This document shows, in pieces, positions 24,973 through 33,731 of a DNA stretch of 64,000 nt. A program made the translations under genes and the position numbers. Position 1 is the stretch's first letter. Each line of letters starts with the position of its first letter. This DNA is from Kofleriaceae bacterium (GTDB taxonomy: Bacteria > Myxococcota_A > Polyangia > Haliangiales > Haliangiaceae): contig JAGPCO010000013.1 of NCBI GenBank assembly GCA_018058095.1, positions 1 to 64,000 of the forward strand, read 5' to 3'. The notes beneath the pieces are model-generated. The model had not been told where the DNA came from and searched no databases. It was given only the letters and a program-made list of their open reading frames with translations.

Positions 24973-25003
24973 ACCGGCGCCGTGATCGACGACGACGCCG
25001 GCG

Positions 25004-25936
25004 CTACTGCGCGCTGGCGACGCGGCGCAGGAACGGCAGCACCTGGCGCGTGGTGATCTCCTCGGCCACCGCCTCGAGGCAGTCGCGGATCCCGCCGGCG
25101 ATCTCGCGGTCCGAGGCGCCGGTGACCGCGGTGGCCGAGCCGCTGGCGGAGGCGGCCTGGTGGGCCTCCCAGCGCTCGCCGCCGTCGCGCCCGCTCCACG
25201 GCGCGACCCGGATGGCGACGGTGCACGCGACCTCGGTCCGGCCAGCCCGCTTGCGGACGTCGACCTTCTTGACGCTGGTGCCGACGATGAAGCCCTGCGA
25301 GTTGGCGGCGACCAGCGCGCCCGAGGTGGGCAGCCCGCCGGCCGGCCAGTCGACCGCGTAGCCCTTGAGCTTGACCGCACCCTTGACCCGGCGGGTCAAC
25401 CCGGCGGTCGCGGCGCTGGCCCGGCGCGACAGATCGACCGCGGGGTCGACGTTGACGAACACCGGCGGGCCGGCCGCGCTGCCGGCGGGCAGGCTGGGCG
25501 AGCCGCTGGCGACGCGGGCGGCGTCGCGCGTGACCGGCGGCGGCACCGACTCGACCGCGGCCAGCGCCTGCGCGGCGCTGGTGCGGACCTTGCGGTCGCG
25601 ATCCGACCGGGCCGCCTTGGCCAGCGCGGCCCGCGCCCGCGCCTGGGTCGCGGCCGGCGTGGTCGGATCGATCTGCTTGCCGAGCGCGAGCGCGGCCAGG
25701 CGGCGCACCGAGGCGTCGCTGCCACGCTCGACCGTGTCGGCCAGCGCCGCCAGCGCGCGTGGATCACGCGAGCGTGACAGCGCCAGCGCCGCGGCCAGCC
25801 GCAGCTTGTAGGTGTCGCCGGTGCGGACCTGGCGGATCTGCACGTCGAGCTGATCGGCCCGTGCCTGCCGCGCCGCGGGCACCACCAGCAGCACCGCCAG
25901 CAGCGTCCCCAGCGTCACCGATCGCGCGGCGGACAT
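25004..25936 (-). CDS. Exported HEAT-repeat protein
   Basis: The 310-residue product starts at ATG 25936 (GTG 25954 is possible) with a signal peptide ending at ARQARA. HEAT-type helices follow (TYKLRLAAALALSRSRDPRA, VRRLAALALGKQ, KVRTSAAQALAAVES; residues about 40-130). The C-terminal half is a beta-rich region with conserved-looking VFVNVDPAVDLS, KGYAVDWPAGGLP and TEVACTVAIRVAPW, seen in other myxobacterial HEAT proteins but without a known function. It is convergent with the M16 lipoprotein gene (31 bp between stops). A TAGGCT hexamer ends 8 nt before the ATG. Confidence 0.78.
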   Translation of the reverse strand: MSAARSVTLGTLLAVLLVVPAARQARADQLDVQIRQVRTGDTYKLRLAAALALSRSRDPRALAALADTVERGSDASVRRLAALALGKQIDPTTPAATQARARAALAKAARSDRDRKVRTSAAQALAAVESVPPPVTRDAARVASGSPSLPAGSAAGPPVFVNVDPAVDLSRRASAATAGLTRRVKGAVKLKGYAVDWPAGGLPTSGALVAANSQGFIVGTSVKKVDVRKRAGRTEVACTVAIRVAPWSGRDGGERWEAHQAASASGSATAVTGASDREIAGGIRDCLEAVAEEITTRQVLPFLRRVASAQ

Positions 25937-26133
25937 CCGGTTCCAGCCTACCACGCACGGCGACGACCGTCGCCGACGTCACGCTGGCCGAGCGATCCAC
26001 GCCGCGACGACGCTCACCTACATCGCGATCGACACGCGGCTCCTACATCGGGGACGACCGGCGCACCTCGGTGGCGCGCGCGTCCGCTCCCACGCACAGC
26101 CGCTCACCCGCCCACCGTGGCGCCAACGCGGCG

Positions 26134-26139
26134 TACAGT
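26134..26139 (+). promoter_or_regulatory. -10-like hexamer TACAGT, 6 nt before start codon
   Basis: TACAGT ends 6 nt before the ATG of the acyltransferase gene, and no Shine-Dalgarno sequence is present, fitting a leaderless transcript. It helped choose the ATG at 26146 over upstream starts. Confidence 0.45.
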
Positions 26140-26145
26140 GCGCGC

Positions 26146-26844
26146 ATGAGCGTGCTGCACAGCCTGCGCGTGGTCGGGGCGATGGCCGGCGTGACCGCGA
26201 GGATCGCGCGCGACGCCGCTTTCGGCCACCTGCACCGGGCCAGCGTCGATGAGGAGACCCGGTGGTTCGGCCGGCGCGTGGTCGAGCTGCTCGGCATCGA
26301 CCTGGTCGTCCGCGGCCAGGACCGGGTCCCACCCGATCAGGCCTACGTCTACATGTCGAACCACCAGAGCCACCTCGACATCCCGGTGCTGTACGCCTGC
26401 CTGCCCTCACCGACCATTCGCATGCTGGCCAAGCGCGAGCTGTTCGACATCCCGGTCTGGGGCTGGGGCCTGCGTCAGGCCGAGTTCGTCGAGGTCGACC
26501 GGCACAGCCACACCAAGGCGGTCGCCTCCATCGGCGCCGCCGCCCGCCTCATCACCAGCGGGGTCAGCATCTACCTGGCGCCGGAGGGGACCCGCTCCAA
26601 GGACGGCCGGATCGGCCCGCTCAAGAAGGGTGGCTTCCACCTCGCGCTCGACACCGGCGCGCCGATCGTCCCGGTCGCGCTGTCCGGCACCGGCGCCATC
26701 CTGCCGCCCGGCGCCAAGGCCATGCGCACCGGCTGCCGGGTCGAGGTCGAGATCGGCGCCCCCATCGCCGTGGCCGGCCGCACCGTCGACGAGCTGCGGG
26801 CCGAGGTCGCGGCGTTCCTGGCCGCGCACGTCGCGGCCCCGTGA
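26146..26844 (+). CDS. 1-acyl-glycerol-3-phosphate acyltransferase (PlsC family)
   Basis: The 232-residue enzyme transfers an acyl chain to lysophosphatidic acid or a related acceptor at the inner membrane. The four family blocks are visible: NHQSHLDIP (catalytic H-X4-D), a second block LFDIPVWGWGLRQAEFVEVDR, IYLAPEGTRSKDGRI (phosphate-binding EGTRS) and GAPIVPVALSGTGAILP. An N-terminal amphipathic or membrane helix (VVGAMAGVTARIARDAA) anchors it. Length fits the family. It is convergent with the peroxiredoxin-like gene. Confidence 0.93.
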   Translation: MSVLHSLRVVGAMAGVTARIARDAAFGHLHRASVDEETRWFGRRVVELLGIDLVVRGQDRVPPDQAYVYMSNHQSHLDIPVLYACLPSPTIRMLAKRELFDIPVWGWGLRQAEFVEVDRHSHTKAVASIGAAARLITSGVSIYLAPEGTRSKDGRIGPLKKGGFHLALDTGAPIVPVALSGTGAILPPGAKAMRTGCRVEVEIGAPIAVAGRTVDELRAEVAAFLAAHVAAP

Positions 26845-26871
26845 GCACGCGGGCGAGCGGGCGGAGCGCGA

Positions 26872-27408
26872 TCAGCCCAGCGCGGCGACGATGTCGTCGA
26901 CCTCGGCGTTGTCGCCCGGCCCGCTCGAGGCCTGGTGCCACAGGATCCGGCCCCCGTCGGCACCCGGCGCGATGACCAGCACTCCACCCTGCTGCCACGG
27001 GTCCCCCTGGGTCCGGCCCTGGCGGAAGCCGCGCCGGAGGGCCCCGACCACCCGCAGCGCCGCCGCCGGGTGCAGCGTGGCGAGCACGCCGCGGACCAGC
27101 TCGGCCGCCTCGTACACCTTGCGTGACGGATCGGTGTACAGCGGGCCGTCCCAGCCGGTCTCCTCGCGGAACCCGGCGATGAAGCTCGGCGTGCCGTTGC
27201 CGATGACGACGACCTCGGCGCCCCGGCTGCGGATGCGGTCGATCTGGCGGTGCACCTGCACCACGTGCTCGCGGCAGAACATTCAACCGAAGTGCCGGAC
27301 GAACAGCAGCACGACCGGCCGGTCGCGCCACAGCGGGCCGAGCGGCACCGCCGCGCCGTGCTCGTCGAGGACGGTCATGGACCCCAGCGCGGACGCGACG
27401 GCGTGCAT
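26872..27408 (-). CDS. Peroxiredoxin-like AhpC-TSA_2 protein, probable selenoprotein (UxxC)
   Basis: Read through an in-frame TGA (27283-27285), this is one 178-residue thioredoxin-fold protein of the AhpC-TSA_2/PRXL2 (SelU) group. The fold starts MTVLDEHGAAVPLGPLW, then VVLLFVRHFG-TGA-MFCREHV. Relatives read RHFGCxFCRE here, so TGA stands for the first Cys of the redox motif, giving U42-M-F-C45. Downstream family blocks are intact: VVVIGNGTPSFIAGFREETG, GPLYTDPSRKVYEA, LHPAAALRVVGALRRGFRQG (in parts), GDPWQQGGVLVIAPG. A SECIS-like hairpin sits 18-36 nt after the TGA. The start is ATG 27408 (27378 possible). A nonsense mutation or TGC-to-TGA sequencing error is the alternative. The intact downstream frame argues against old decay. 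Confidence 0.82.
27247..27264 (-). promoter_or_regulatory. SECIS-like hairpin downstream of in-frame TGA
   Basis: On the minus strand GTGGTGCAGGTGCACCGC forms a 7-bp stem (one G-U pair) with loop AGGU. It lies 18-36 nt after the TGA, inside the coding region, where bacterial SECIS elements lie. The apical part closely resembles E. coli fdhF, whose element contains GGUUGCAGGUCUGCACC with the SelB-binding GGU in the loop. Confidence 0.6.
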
Positions 27409-27546
27409 GCCGTCGTGTAGCAGGCCGGCCCGGCCCTGGCCAGCACGGCGCGGCCCGGTCGCGCCCCCTTCCGTCACGCCTCGCGGTCCGCCCGCCGGTC
27501 CCGATTTCCGGTCGCCATTTCGGTCGCGGCGCGGCCACGCCTCGCA

Positions 27547-27552
27547 TATCCT
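27547..27552 (+). promoter_or_regulatory. -10-like hexamer TATCCT, 6 nt before start codon
   Basis: TATCCT ends 6 nt before the GTG at 27559, with no Shine-Dalgarno sequence, consistent with a leaderless transcript of the ferredoxin-flavoprotein gene. Confidence 0.4.
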
Positions 27553-27558
27553 CGTTTT

Positions 27559-30297
27559 GTGACGTGGATCGTCCCCCTGGCGCTGGTGGGGTTGGCCATC
27601 CTGGTGATGGCCGTCTTCACCACGCTGGCCGGTCGCAAGCAGGCGCGCTCCGAGGTGCAGCCGGCGGCGATGGCCGGTGGCCCGCGCATCCTGGTCCACG
27701 ACATCAACGACGACCGCTGCACCGGCTGCGACGCCTGCGTGGCGGTGTGCCCGACCAACGTGCTCGACCTGGTCGAGAACAAGAGCCGGGTCCTGCGCTT
27801 CCAGGACTGCATCCAGTGCGAGGCGTGTATGCACGCCTGCCCGACCGAGGCGCTGGTGATGTTCCCCGAGGGCGCCGAGCCGCCGCCGCTCAAGGTGCCG
27901 GAGATGGACGGCCACTTCCAGACCGCGATCCCCGGCCAGTACCTCATCGGTGAGGTCGCCGGCAAGCCGCTGGTGAAGAACGCCGCCAACCTCGGTCGCA
28001 TGGTCGTCGAGCACATGCTGGCCACCGGCCTGCGCCCGGGCTCGCGCCACGACCCGACCTCGGTCGACGTCGCCATCGTCGGGTCGGGCCCGGGTGGGCT
28101 GTCGGCCGCGCTGTCGTGCGCCCAGCGCGGCCTGTCGTACGTGCTCCTCGAGAAGGAGCAGATCCTGGCCACCACGATCGCCCGCTACCCCAAGGGCAAG
28201 CTGGTCATGGCCGAGCCGTACGACACCGACAACGTGTCGCTCCTGCCGGTGTTCGACTCGTCGAAAGAGGAGCTCATCCCGATCTGGCGCGAGCTGGTCG
28301 ACCGGGTCGGGGTGCGCATCAACATGGGCGAGTCGGTCGAGGCGGTCGCCCCCAACCAGGCCGGCGGCTTCGAGGTGCGGACCACGGTGGCGGCGTACCG
28401 GGCCCAGCGCGTCGTGCTGGCCATCGGCACCCGCGGCAAGCCGCGCACGCTGCAGGTGCCGGGCGAGAACCTGCCCAAGGTGGCCAACCTGCTGGAGGAC
28501 CCCGACGAGCTGCGCGGCCGCGCCGTGCTGGTGGTGGGTGGCGGCGACTCCGCGGTCGAGGCGGCGGTGGCCATCGCCGACGCCGGCGGCCGCGTGATGC
28601 TGTCGTACCGTGGCCGGTCGTTCAACCGGTGCGCGCAGAAGAACAAGCAGACCGTCGAGAACTACGCCAAGGAAGGCCGGCTCAAGGTCAAGCTGCAGTC
28701 CCAGGTGGTGGCGATCGAGCCCGAGGCGGTGATCCTGCAGCTCGGCGACGGCACCCAGAAGCGCTACGGCAACGACGCGGTGTTCGTGCTCATCGGCGCC
28801 GATCCGCCGGTGGCCTGGCTCGAGAAGCTAGGCGTGCGGTTCGTGCAGCGGCCGCACCAGTACCAGCTCGGCAAGAGCGACGATCTGGTCCGGCAGTTCC
28901 TGCCGCACGCGACGGCCTGCCCGGAGGACGCCGCGCGCGCCGCCGCCGGGGTCCTCGGCGGCTCGACCGGCGTCGATCGCGCGGTCGCCGCCGTCGGGCT
29001 GCCGCCGGCCCCCGGTGAGAGCGTGAGCGCCCCGCGCCGCTGGCTGCGCGCCGCCACCAACATGCTCGGCACCAGCGGGGCCAAGACCGGCGGGCCCAAG
29101 ACCGCGGGGCCGCGCACCGCCGGGCCGAGCGCGGCCGCGCCCCGCACCAACGCCAGCGCGGCCAAGCCGCCGCCGGTGCGCAAGGACGAGCGCCCGCGCG
29201 ACAAGAAGCTGGCCGCGCCCGTGCCGCTGTCGGAGTTCGCGCGCGGCAAGAGCCAGCACACCGGGCACGGCCGGCGCGACGCGCTGTCGCCGTCGGAGCG
29301 CACCCGCGTGCTGCGCATGCTGCGCGACGAGGGTGGCCGCCTGGCCGACGAGGACTCGCGGGTGTTCATCGGCGCCGCCCCCAACGCCGACTTCGACTTC
29401 GACCTCGACGACGACGTGGTGGCAGCGCCGCCGCCGAGCCCGCGCCCGGTCGGCGACGCCAAGCCGGCGGTCATCGTCGGCCTGGCCCAGGCGCAGGCGC
29501 GCGGCCCGGCCAACCGCCGCACCAAGCGCTCGAGCGAGATGCCCGTCGCCGAGCCGGAGCCGCCAGCGCGCTCGGCCCGCCCCAGCGCCGCGCCGCCGCT
29601 GCCCGGGCGCGGCCAGCCGGCACCGACCCGGCCCCCCGCCCCGCCGCTCCCCAGCGCGGGGCGCGGCAAGCCGTCGGCGCCGCCGCCAGCCACCACCGGT
29701 CCGCGTCGCGCGCCGCCGCCGCCGTTCTCGGAGGAGCCGACCCGGCAGGTCGCCGACGACGTGCTGCGCTCGCTGCGCGACGACGATCCGGGGGTGCGGG
29801 CCAGCGGCCGGCCCGGCCTGCCCGGCATGGGCGGCGGCAAGGCGCCGGCGCGCTCGCCGTTCGACGAGGAGGCCACCCGCCACGCGCCGATGGACCCCCG
29901 CCTCATCGGCCTGCTCGACGGGCCCGTCGATGGTGGCGTGCTCGACTCGGCCGAGACCGGCACCGCCCGCACCGCGCCCGACGACCTCGATCGGATCCTC
30001 GATGAAGAGCTCGGCGACGTGGTCGAGGCCCCGTCCTCGCGGGGCGGCAGCGTGCGCGTCACCGGGTCGATCGACCTCGGCCCGGTGACCAAGCCGGCCA
30101 ACCTGACCACGCCGAGCAAACCGTCGCCCCCGGGCGCGGCGACCCGGGCCCGGGCCGGCGCGACCAGCCGCAAGGCGGCAGGCCCGACCCGGCCGCCAGC
30201 CAGCGGCGAGCGCCAGGGCGGCGAGCGCCAGGGCGGCGAGCGCGGCGGCGCCGGCGCCGACCGGCCGCTCGGCGACGTCGACTGGGATCTCGACTAG
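27559..30297 (+). CDS. Membrane-anchored 2[4Fe-4S] ferredoxin/flavin oxidoreductase with long disordered tail
   Basis: The 912-residue protein begins with a TM helix (WIVPLALVGLAILVMAVFTTL, residues 2-22 in parts). A two-cluster ferredoxin domain follows (CTGCDACVAVCP about 54-65; CIQCEACMHACP about 85-96). Next is a thioredoxin-reductase-like flavoprotein with FAD motif GSGPGGLSAAL (about 176) and NAD(P)H motif VVGGGDSAVEAAVAIADAGG (about 327). The usual CxxC active site of thioredoxin reductase is not visible. From about residue 480 to the end it is Ala/Pro/Arg-rich low complexity with short acidic islands (EEPTRQV, DEEATRH). It probably passes electrons between NAD(P)H and Fe-S partners at the inner membrane. 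The stop TAG lies inside the 52-bp palindrome. Confidence 0.85.
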   Translation: MTWIVPLALVGLAILVMAVFTTLAGRKQARSEVQPAAMAGGPRILVHDINDDRCTGCDACVAVCPTNVLDLVENKSRVLRFQDCIQCEACMHACPTEALVMFPEGAEPPPLKVPEMDGHFQTAIPGQYLIGEVAGKPLVKNAANLGRMVVEHMLATGLRPGSRHDPTSVDVAIVGSGPGGLSAALSCAQRGLSYVLLEKEQILATTIARYPKGKLVMAEPYDTDNVSLLPVFDSSKEELIPIWRELVDRVGVRINMGESVEAVAPNQAGGFEVRTTVAAYRAQRVVLAIGTRGKPRTLQVPGENLPKVANLLEDPDELRGRAVLVVGGGDSAVEAAVAIADAGGRVMLSYRGRSFNRCAQKNKQTVENYAKEGRLKVKLQSQVVAIEPEAVILQLGDGTQKRYGNDAVFVLIGADPPVAWLEKLGVRFVQRPHQYQLGKSDDLVRQFLPHATACPEDAARAAAGVLGGSTGVDRAVAAVGLPPAPGESVSAPRRWLRAATNMLGTSGAKTGGPKTAGPRTAGPSAAAPRTNASAAKPPPVRKDERPRDKKLAAPVPLSEFARGKSQHTGHGRRDALSPSERTRVLRMLRDEGGRLADEDSRVFIGAAPNADFDFDLDDDVVAAPPPSPRPVGDAKPAVIVGLAQAQARGPANRRTKRSSEMPVAEPEPPARSARPSAAPPLPGRGQPAPTRPPAPPLPSAGRGKPSAPPPATTGPRRAPPPPFSEEPTRQVADDVLRSLRDDDPGVRASGRPGLPGMGGGKAPARSPFDEEATRHAPMDPRLIGLLDGPVDGGVLDSAETGTARTAPDDLDRILDEELGDVVEAPSSRGGSVRVTGSIDLGPVTKPANLTTPSKPSPPGAATRARAGATSRKAAGPTRPPASGERQGGERQGGERGGAGADRPLGDVDWDLD

Positions 30298-30345
30298 CAG
30301 GGTGCTGAGAAACGCGGCTGCGCCGCGTTGTCAGCGTCCTGCTAG
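30294..30345. repeat. 52-bp palindrome with CTAGCAGG/CCTGCTAG ends, also probable terminator
   Basis: CTAGCAGGGTGCTGAGAAAC pairs with the far arm ending TCAGCGTCCTGCTAG; the centre is CGCGGCTGCGCCGCG. It shares its ends and the GCTGA-nAAA/TTnTCAGC block with the repeats at 7217 and 59151. Its left end contains the TAG stop of the ferredoxin gene and its right end the TAG stop of the convergent hemerythrin gene, so it should also act as a bidirectional terminator. Confidence 0.8.
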
Positions 30346-30761
30346 CCAGCGCCCTCGACGGTGACCACGTCGTCGCGCAGCACGCGCGGCGACAGGAACG
30401 TGCGCTCCTCGTGCTCGAGGTGCCGCCGCAGCGAGGCGATGGTGACGCGCAGGTCGCCGACGCGGAGGCGGTCGAGCTGGCCGCGCAGGGTGTCGTGCTC
30501 GGCGACGTGGTGATCGACCATCTGATCGATCCGCACCTCGCCGAACGAGTCGGCCGCGCTCAGCGCCGGGCGCAGCACGGTCTCCTCCAGCTGGTTGTGC
30601 GCGGCCAGCGCCAGGCGCAGCCGCGTCACCTCGCGGGTGAGGTCGAGCGCCATCGTGTCATCGTCGGCCAGCGGGCTGGCCATCGCCTCGCACCGGTCCA
30701 TCAGGGCGCGCAGCTCCTTGTGCTGGGCCAGCAGCTGCGCGAGGACGTCGCTGGGCATCAT
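30342..30761 (-). CDS. Hemerythrin-like (HHE) domain protein
   Basis: The 139-residue four-helix protein carries the metal-ligand pattern of hemerythrin HHE domains: QHKELRALMD (His14), AAHNQLEETVLRP (His54, Glu58), DHHVAEHDTL (His83, His87) and RRHLEHEERTFLSP (His113, Glu117 region). It should bind a di-iron centre and O2 or NO, acting as a sensor or in storage. A GGAGGG Shine-Dalgarno lies just before the ATG-ATG start, unlike many neighbours. Its stop lies inside the palindromic repeat shared with the ferredoxin-flavoprotein gene. Confidence 0.88.
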   Translation of the reverse strand: MMPSDVLAQLLAQHKELRALMDRCEAMASPLADDDTMALDLTREVTRLRLALAAHNQLEETVLRPALSAADSFGEVRIDQMVDHHVAEHDTLRGQLDRLRVGDLRVTIASLRRHLEHEERTFLSPRVLRDDVVTVEGAG

Positions 30762-30904
30762 GCCCCTCCACGTAGCAGGCGCCGTGCCGTCGCCGTTGCG
30801 CGATTCCGCGCGATCGCCCGCAGCCGGTGCGCGTCGGCCGGGGCCGGGCGCAGATGGCGCGTGTCGCCAGCCCGGATGACGCGCAGCGGCGGCGGAGTTC
30901 GCGG

Positions 30905-30910
30905 TACCGT
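30905..30910 (+). promoter_or_regulatory. -10-like hexamer TACCGT, 6 nt before start codon
   Basis: TACCGT ends 6 nt before the ATG at 30917. There is no Shine-Dalgarno sequence. It supports that start over upstream in-frame starts and fits a leaderless transcript. Confidence 0.35.
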
Positions 30911-30916
30911 CGACAC

Positions 30917-31963
30917 ATGCTCACGCGCCCGGTCCGCGCCACCACCCTGGCCGCCACCTTGCTCGGCGCGGCGTCGTGTGGCTCCGACGTCCGGCTCGCC
31001 CTCGACGCCAGCACCGCCGCCGCCGATGCGCGCCCGATCGACGCCGCCGGTCCGCCCCGCGATGGCGACCCGCGCTGCCCACCGCCGCCGATTCCAGCCG
31101 GGCCCGAGGTCGAGCTCGCGCCGGAGTTCGCGCCGTTCTACTCGGTGTACGAGCTCGGCACGGTGCCCGGGGTGCCCAGCCCGCTCGGCGGCGCGGTGGT
31201 GAAGGCGGGCGATCCCAGCAAGCTGCTCATCGCCGGCAACTCGGAGAACCCGCTCGGGGCGATCTACGAGATCGACGTGGTGCGCGACCCCTGTGGCCAC
31301 ATCGTCGCCTTCTCCGGCCTGGCCCGCCAGGTCGCCGCCACCCGCTACGTCGACGCCAACCTGGTGTACTGGGACTCGTCGCTGCTGCTGTACACGTTGT
31401 GGCCGTTCTTCGGCTTCGCCCAGCTGCCGACCGGCGCCGCCGAACCCGCGGCGACGCTCGACCTGCGCACGCTCGGGCTGAGCCAGGGCGCCGACCAGGG
31501 GCCCGGCGGGCTCGGCCTGGTCCCGGCCGGCACCCCGGGCGCCGACACCGAGCGCATCCGCATGGTGACCTGGCCGGAGGGGCGCTGGTTGCACCTCGAG
31601 GCCAGCCCTGGGCCAGGCGGCTTGCTGACGACCGGGGCCCTGACCACCACCGTGACCCTGCCCAACAACCCGGGCGGCTTTGCCTACGTCCCGCCTGGCT
31701 CGCCCGGCTTCCCGGCCCAGAGCGTGATCGTCGCCGAGTGGGTCCAGGGCGACGCCAGCCGTGACCGGGTCGCCGTCTACACCACCGACGGCGCGGCCGA
31801 TCCGGTGGTGGCCAGCCGCAAGGAGTTCTTCACCCGCTTCCCGCGGCCGTGGGGGGCGTACTTCGAGCCCGTGACCGGCGACTACCTGTTCCTTTCGTGG
31901 GGGACCGGGACCGACCGGGTGTTCGTGGTCCAGGGCTTCGTCCCGCCGCCGCCCATCGAGTAA
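30917..31963 (+). CDS. Lipoprotein of unknown function, beta-propeller-like
   Basis: The 348-residue product has a lipobox (LLGAASC, Cys21) and a 35-residue Ala/Asp/Pro-rich linker. The rest looks like a chain of four-stranded blades ([80 protein letters not shown]), consistent with a beta-propeller. I recognise no named family. It lies upstream of rpsB on the same strand but ends 185 bp before it. Confidence 0.7.
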   Translation: MLTRPVRATTLAATLLGAASCGSDVRLALDASTAAADARPIDAAGPPRDGDPRCPPPPIPAGPEVELAPEFAPFYSVYELGTVPGVPSPLGGAVVKAGDPSKLLIAGNSENPLGAIYEIDVVRDPCGHIVAFSGLARQVAATRYVDANLVYWDSSLLLYTLWPFFGFAQLPTGAAEPAATLDLRTLGLSQGADQGPGGLGLVPAGTPGADTERIRMVTWPEGRWLHLEASPGPGGLLTTGALTTTVTLPNNPGGFAYVPPGSPGFPAQSVIVAEWVQGDASRDRVAVYTTDGAADPVVASRKEFFTRFPRPWGAYFEPVTGDYLFLSWGTGTDRVFVVQGFVPPPPIE

Positions 31964-31973
31964 TCGCAACCCA

Positions 31974-31979
31974 TTGACA
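31974..31979 (+). promoter_or_regulatory. Perfect -35 hexamer TTGACA upstream of rpsB
   Basis: TTGACA lies 168 bp before the rpsB start. The -10 at standard spacing (CGCGAT region) is poor, so assignment is tentative. If real, it leaves a leader of about 140 nt, long enough for S2 autoregulation, but I could not recognise the known S2-binding structure. Confidence 0.35.
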
Positions 31980-32147
31980 TCCCTGGCGGATCGCCCCGCG
32001 ATCCGATCTTGTGACCGGGCGAGCCGGCGTGCTAGATCCGCCGCTCCCAAAACACACGGCGTCCCGAGCGGGGTGGCCGTGGCCTCGATGAGGCTTTCGC
32101 CCCGCAGTGACGGCGCCGGCGGCAACAACGGCAAAGACGGAGATCCC

Positions 32148-33026
<879 letters not shown>

Positions 33027-33074
33027 TCGCCGGCGCGACGCCTCCCCCCTCTCGACATTTTTCGGAGAACCGTC

Positions 33075-33731
33075 ATGAGCGAAGTTTCTGCCACGATGAT
33101 CAAGGACCTGCGCGAGCGCACCGGCGCCGGCATGTCGGACTGCAAGAAGGCCCTGGTCGAGGTCGCCGGCGACATCGACAAGGCCATCGACTACCTGCGC
33201 GCCAAGGGCCTGGCCAAGGCGGCCAAGAAGGCCGGCCGCGACGCGACCGAGGGCACCGTGCTGTCGTACATCCACGGCGGCGGCCGCATCGGCGTGCTGG
33301 TCGAGGTCAACTGCGAGACCGACTTCGTCGGCCGCGGCGAGGACTTCCAGGGCTTCGCCCGCGACGTGGCGATGCAGATCGCGGCGATGGCGCCGCAGTT
33401 CGTGCGCAAGGAGGAGGTCAGCGAGGACCTCGTCGCGCGCGAGCGTGAGGTGCTGCTGGCCAAGGCGCGCGAGAGCGGCAAGCCAGAGGCGGTCATCGCC
33501 AAGATGGTCGACGGCCAGGTCAGCAAGTGGCTCAAGGAGATCTGCTTGATGGACCAGTCGTTCGTCAAGAACCCCGACAAGACCATCGACCAGCTGCAGC
33601 AGGAGCTGATCGCCAAGATCGGCGAGAACATCAAGGTCCGCCGCTTCATCCGCTTCGAGCTGGGCGAGGGCCTGGAGAAGAAGAAGGACGACTTCGCGGC
33701 CGAAGTCGCCAAGCAAGCGGGGCTGGCGTGA
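33075..33731 (+). CDS. tsf: Elongation factor Ts
   Basis: The 218-residue nucleotide-exchange factor for EF-Tu has the UBA-like N-terminus (MIKDLRERTGAGMSDCKKAL), the EF-Tu contact motif NCETDFV and the C-terminal FIRFELGEGLEKK. It is a short-type EF-Ts with one dimerisation subdomain, like those of thermophiles and many delta-group bacteria. A Shine-Dalgarno (CGGAGAA) precedes the ATG. The stop overlaps the next start by GTGA. Confidence 0.97.
   Translation: MSEVSATMIKDLRERTGAGMSDCKKALVEVAGDIDKAIDYLRAKGLAKAAKKAGRDATEGTVLSYIHGGGRIGVLVEVNCETDFVGRGEDFQGFARDVAMQIAAMAPQFVRKEEVSEDLVAREREVLLAKARESGKPEAVIAKMVDGQVSKWLKEICLMDQSFVKNPDKTIDQLQQELIAKIGENIKVRRFIRFELGEGLEKKKDDFAAEVAKQAGLA

Noticed and set aside
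22642-25380. Very long minus-strand frame opposite the M16 genes
   Set aside because: Arg/His/Gly-rich shadow of the two M16 genes; similar shadows occur opposite the TonB/TPR genes (about 10972-13404), the STAS gene (about 42103-45210) and the MopE gene (about 61049-63787).
26872-27408. Reading the TGA as an ordinary stop, with a short 136-residue gene starting at the following ATG
   Set aside because: That ATG would lie inside the conserved redox motif and remove the first strand of the thioredoxin fold; the upstream codons match the family.
32003-32147. Structured rpsB leader (S2-binding element)
   Set aside because: Length would allow it, but I could not recognise the known structure.
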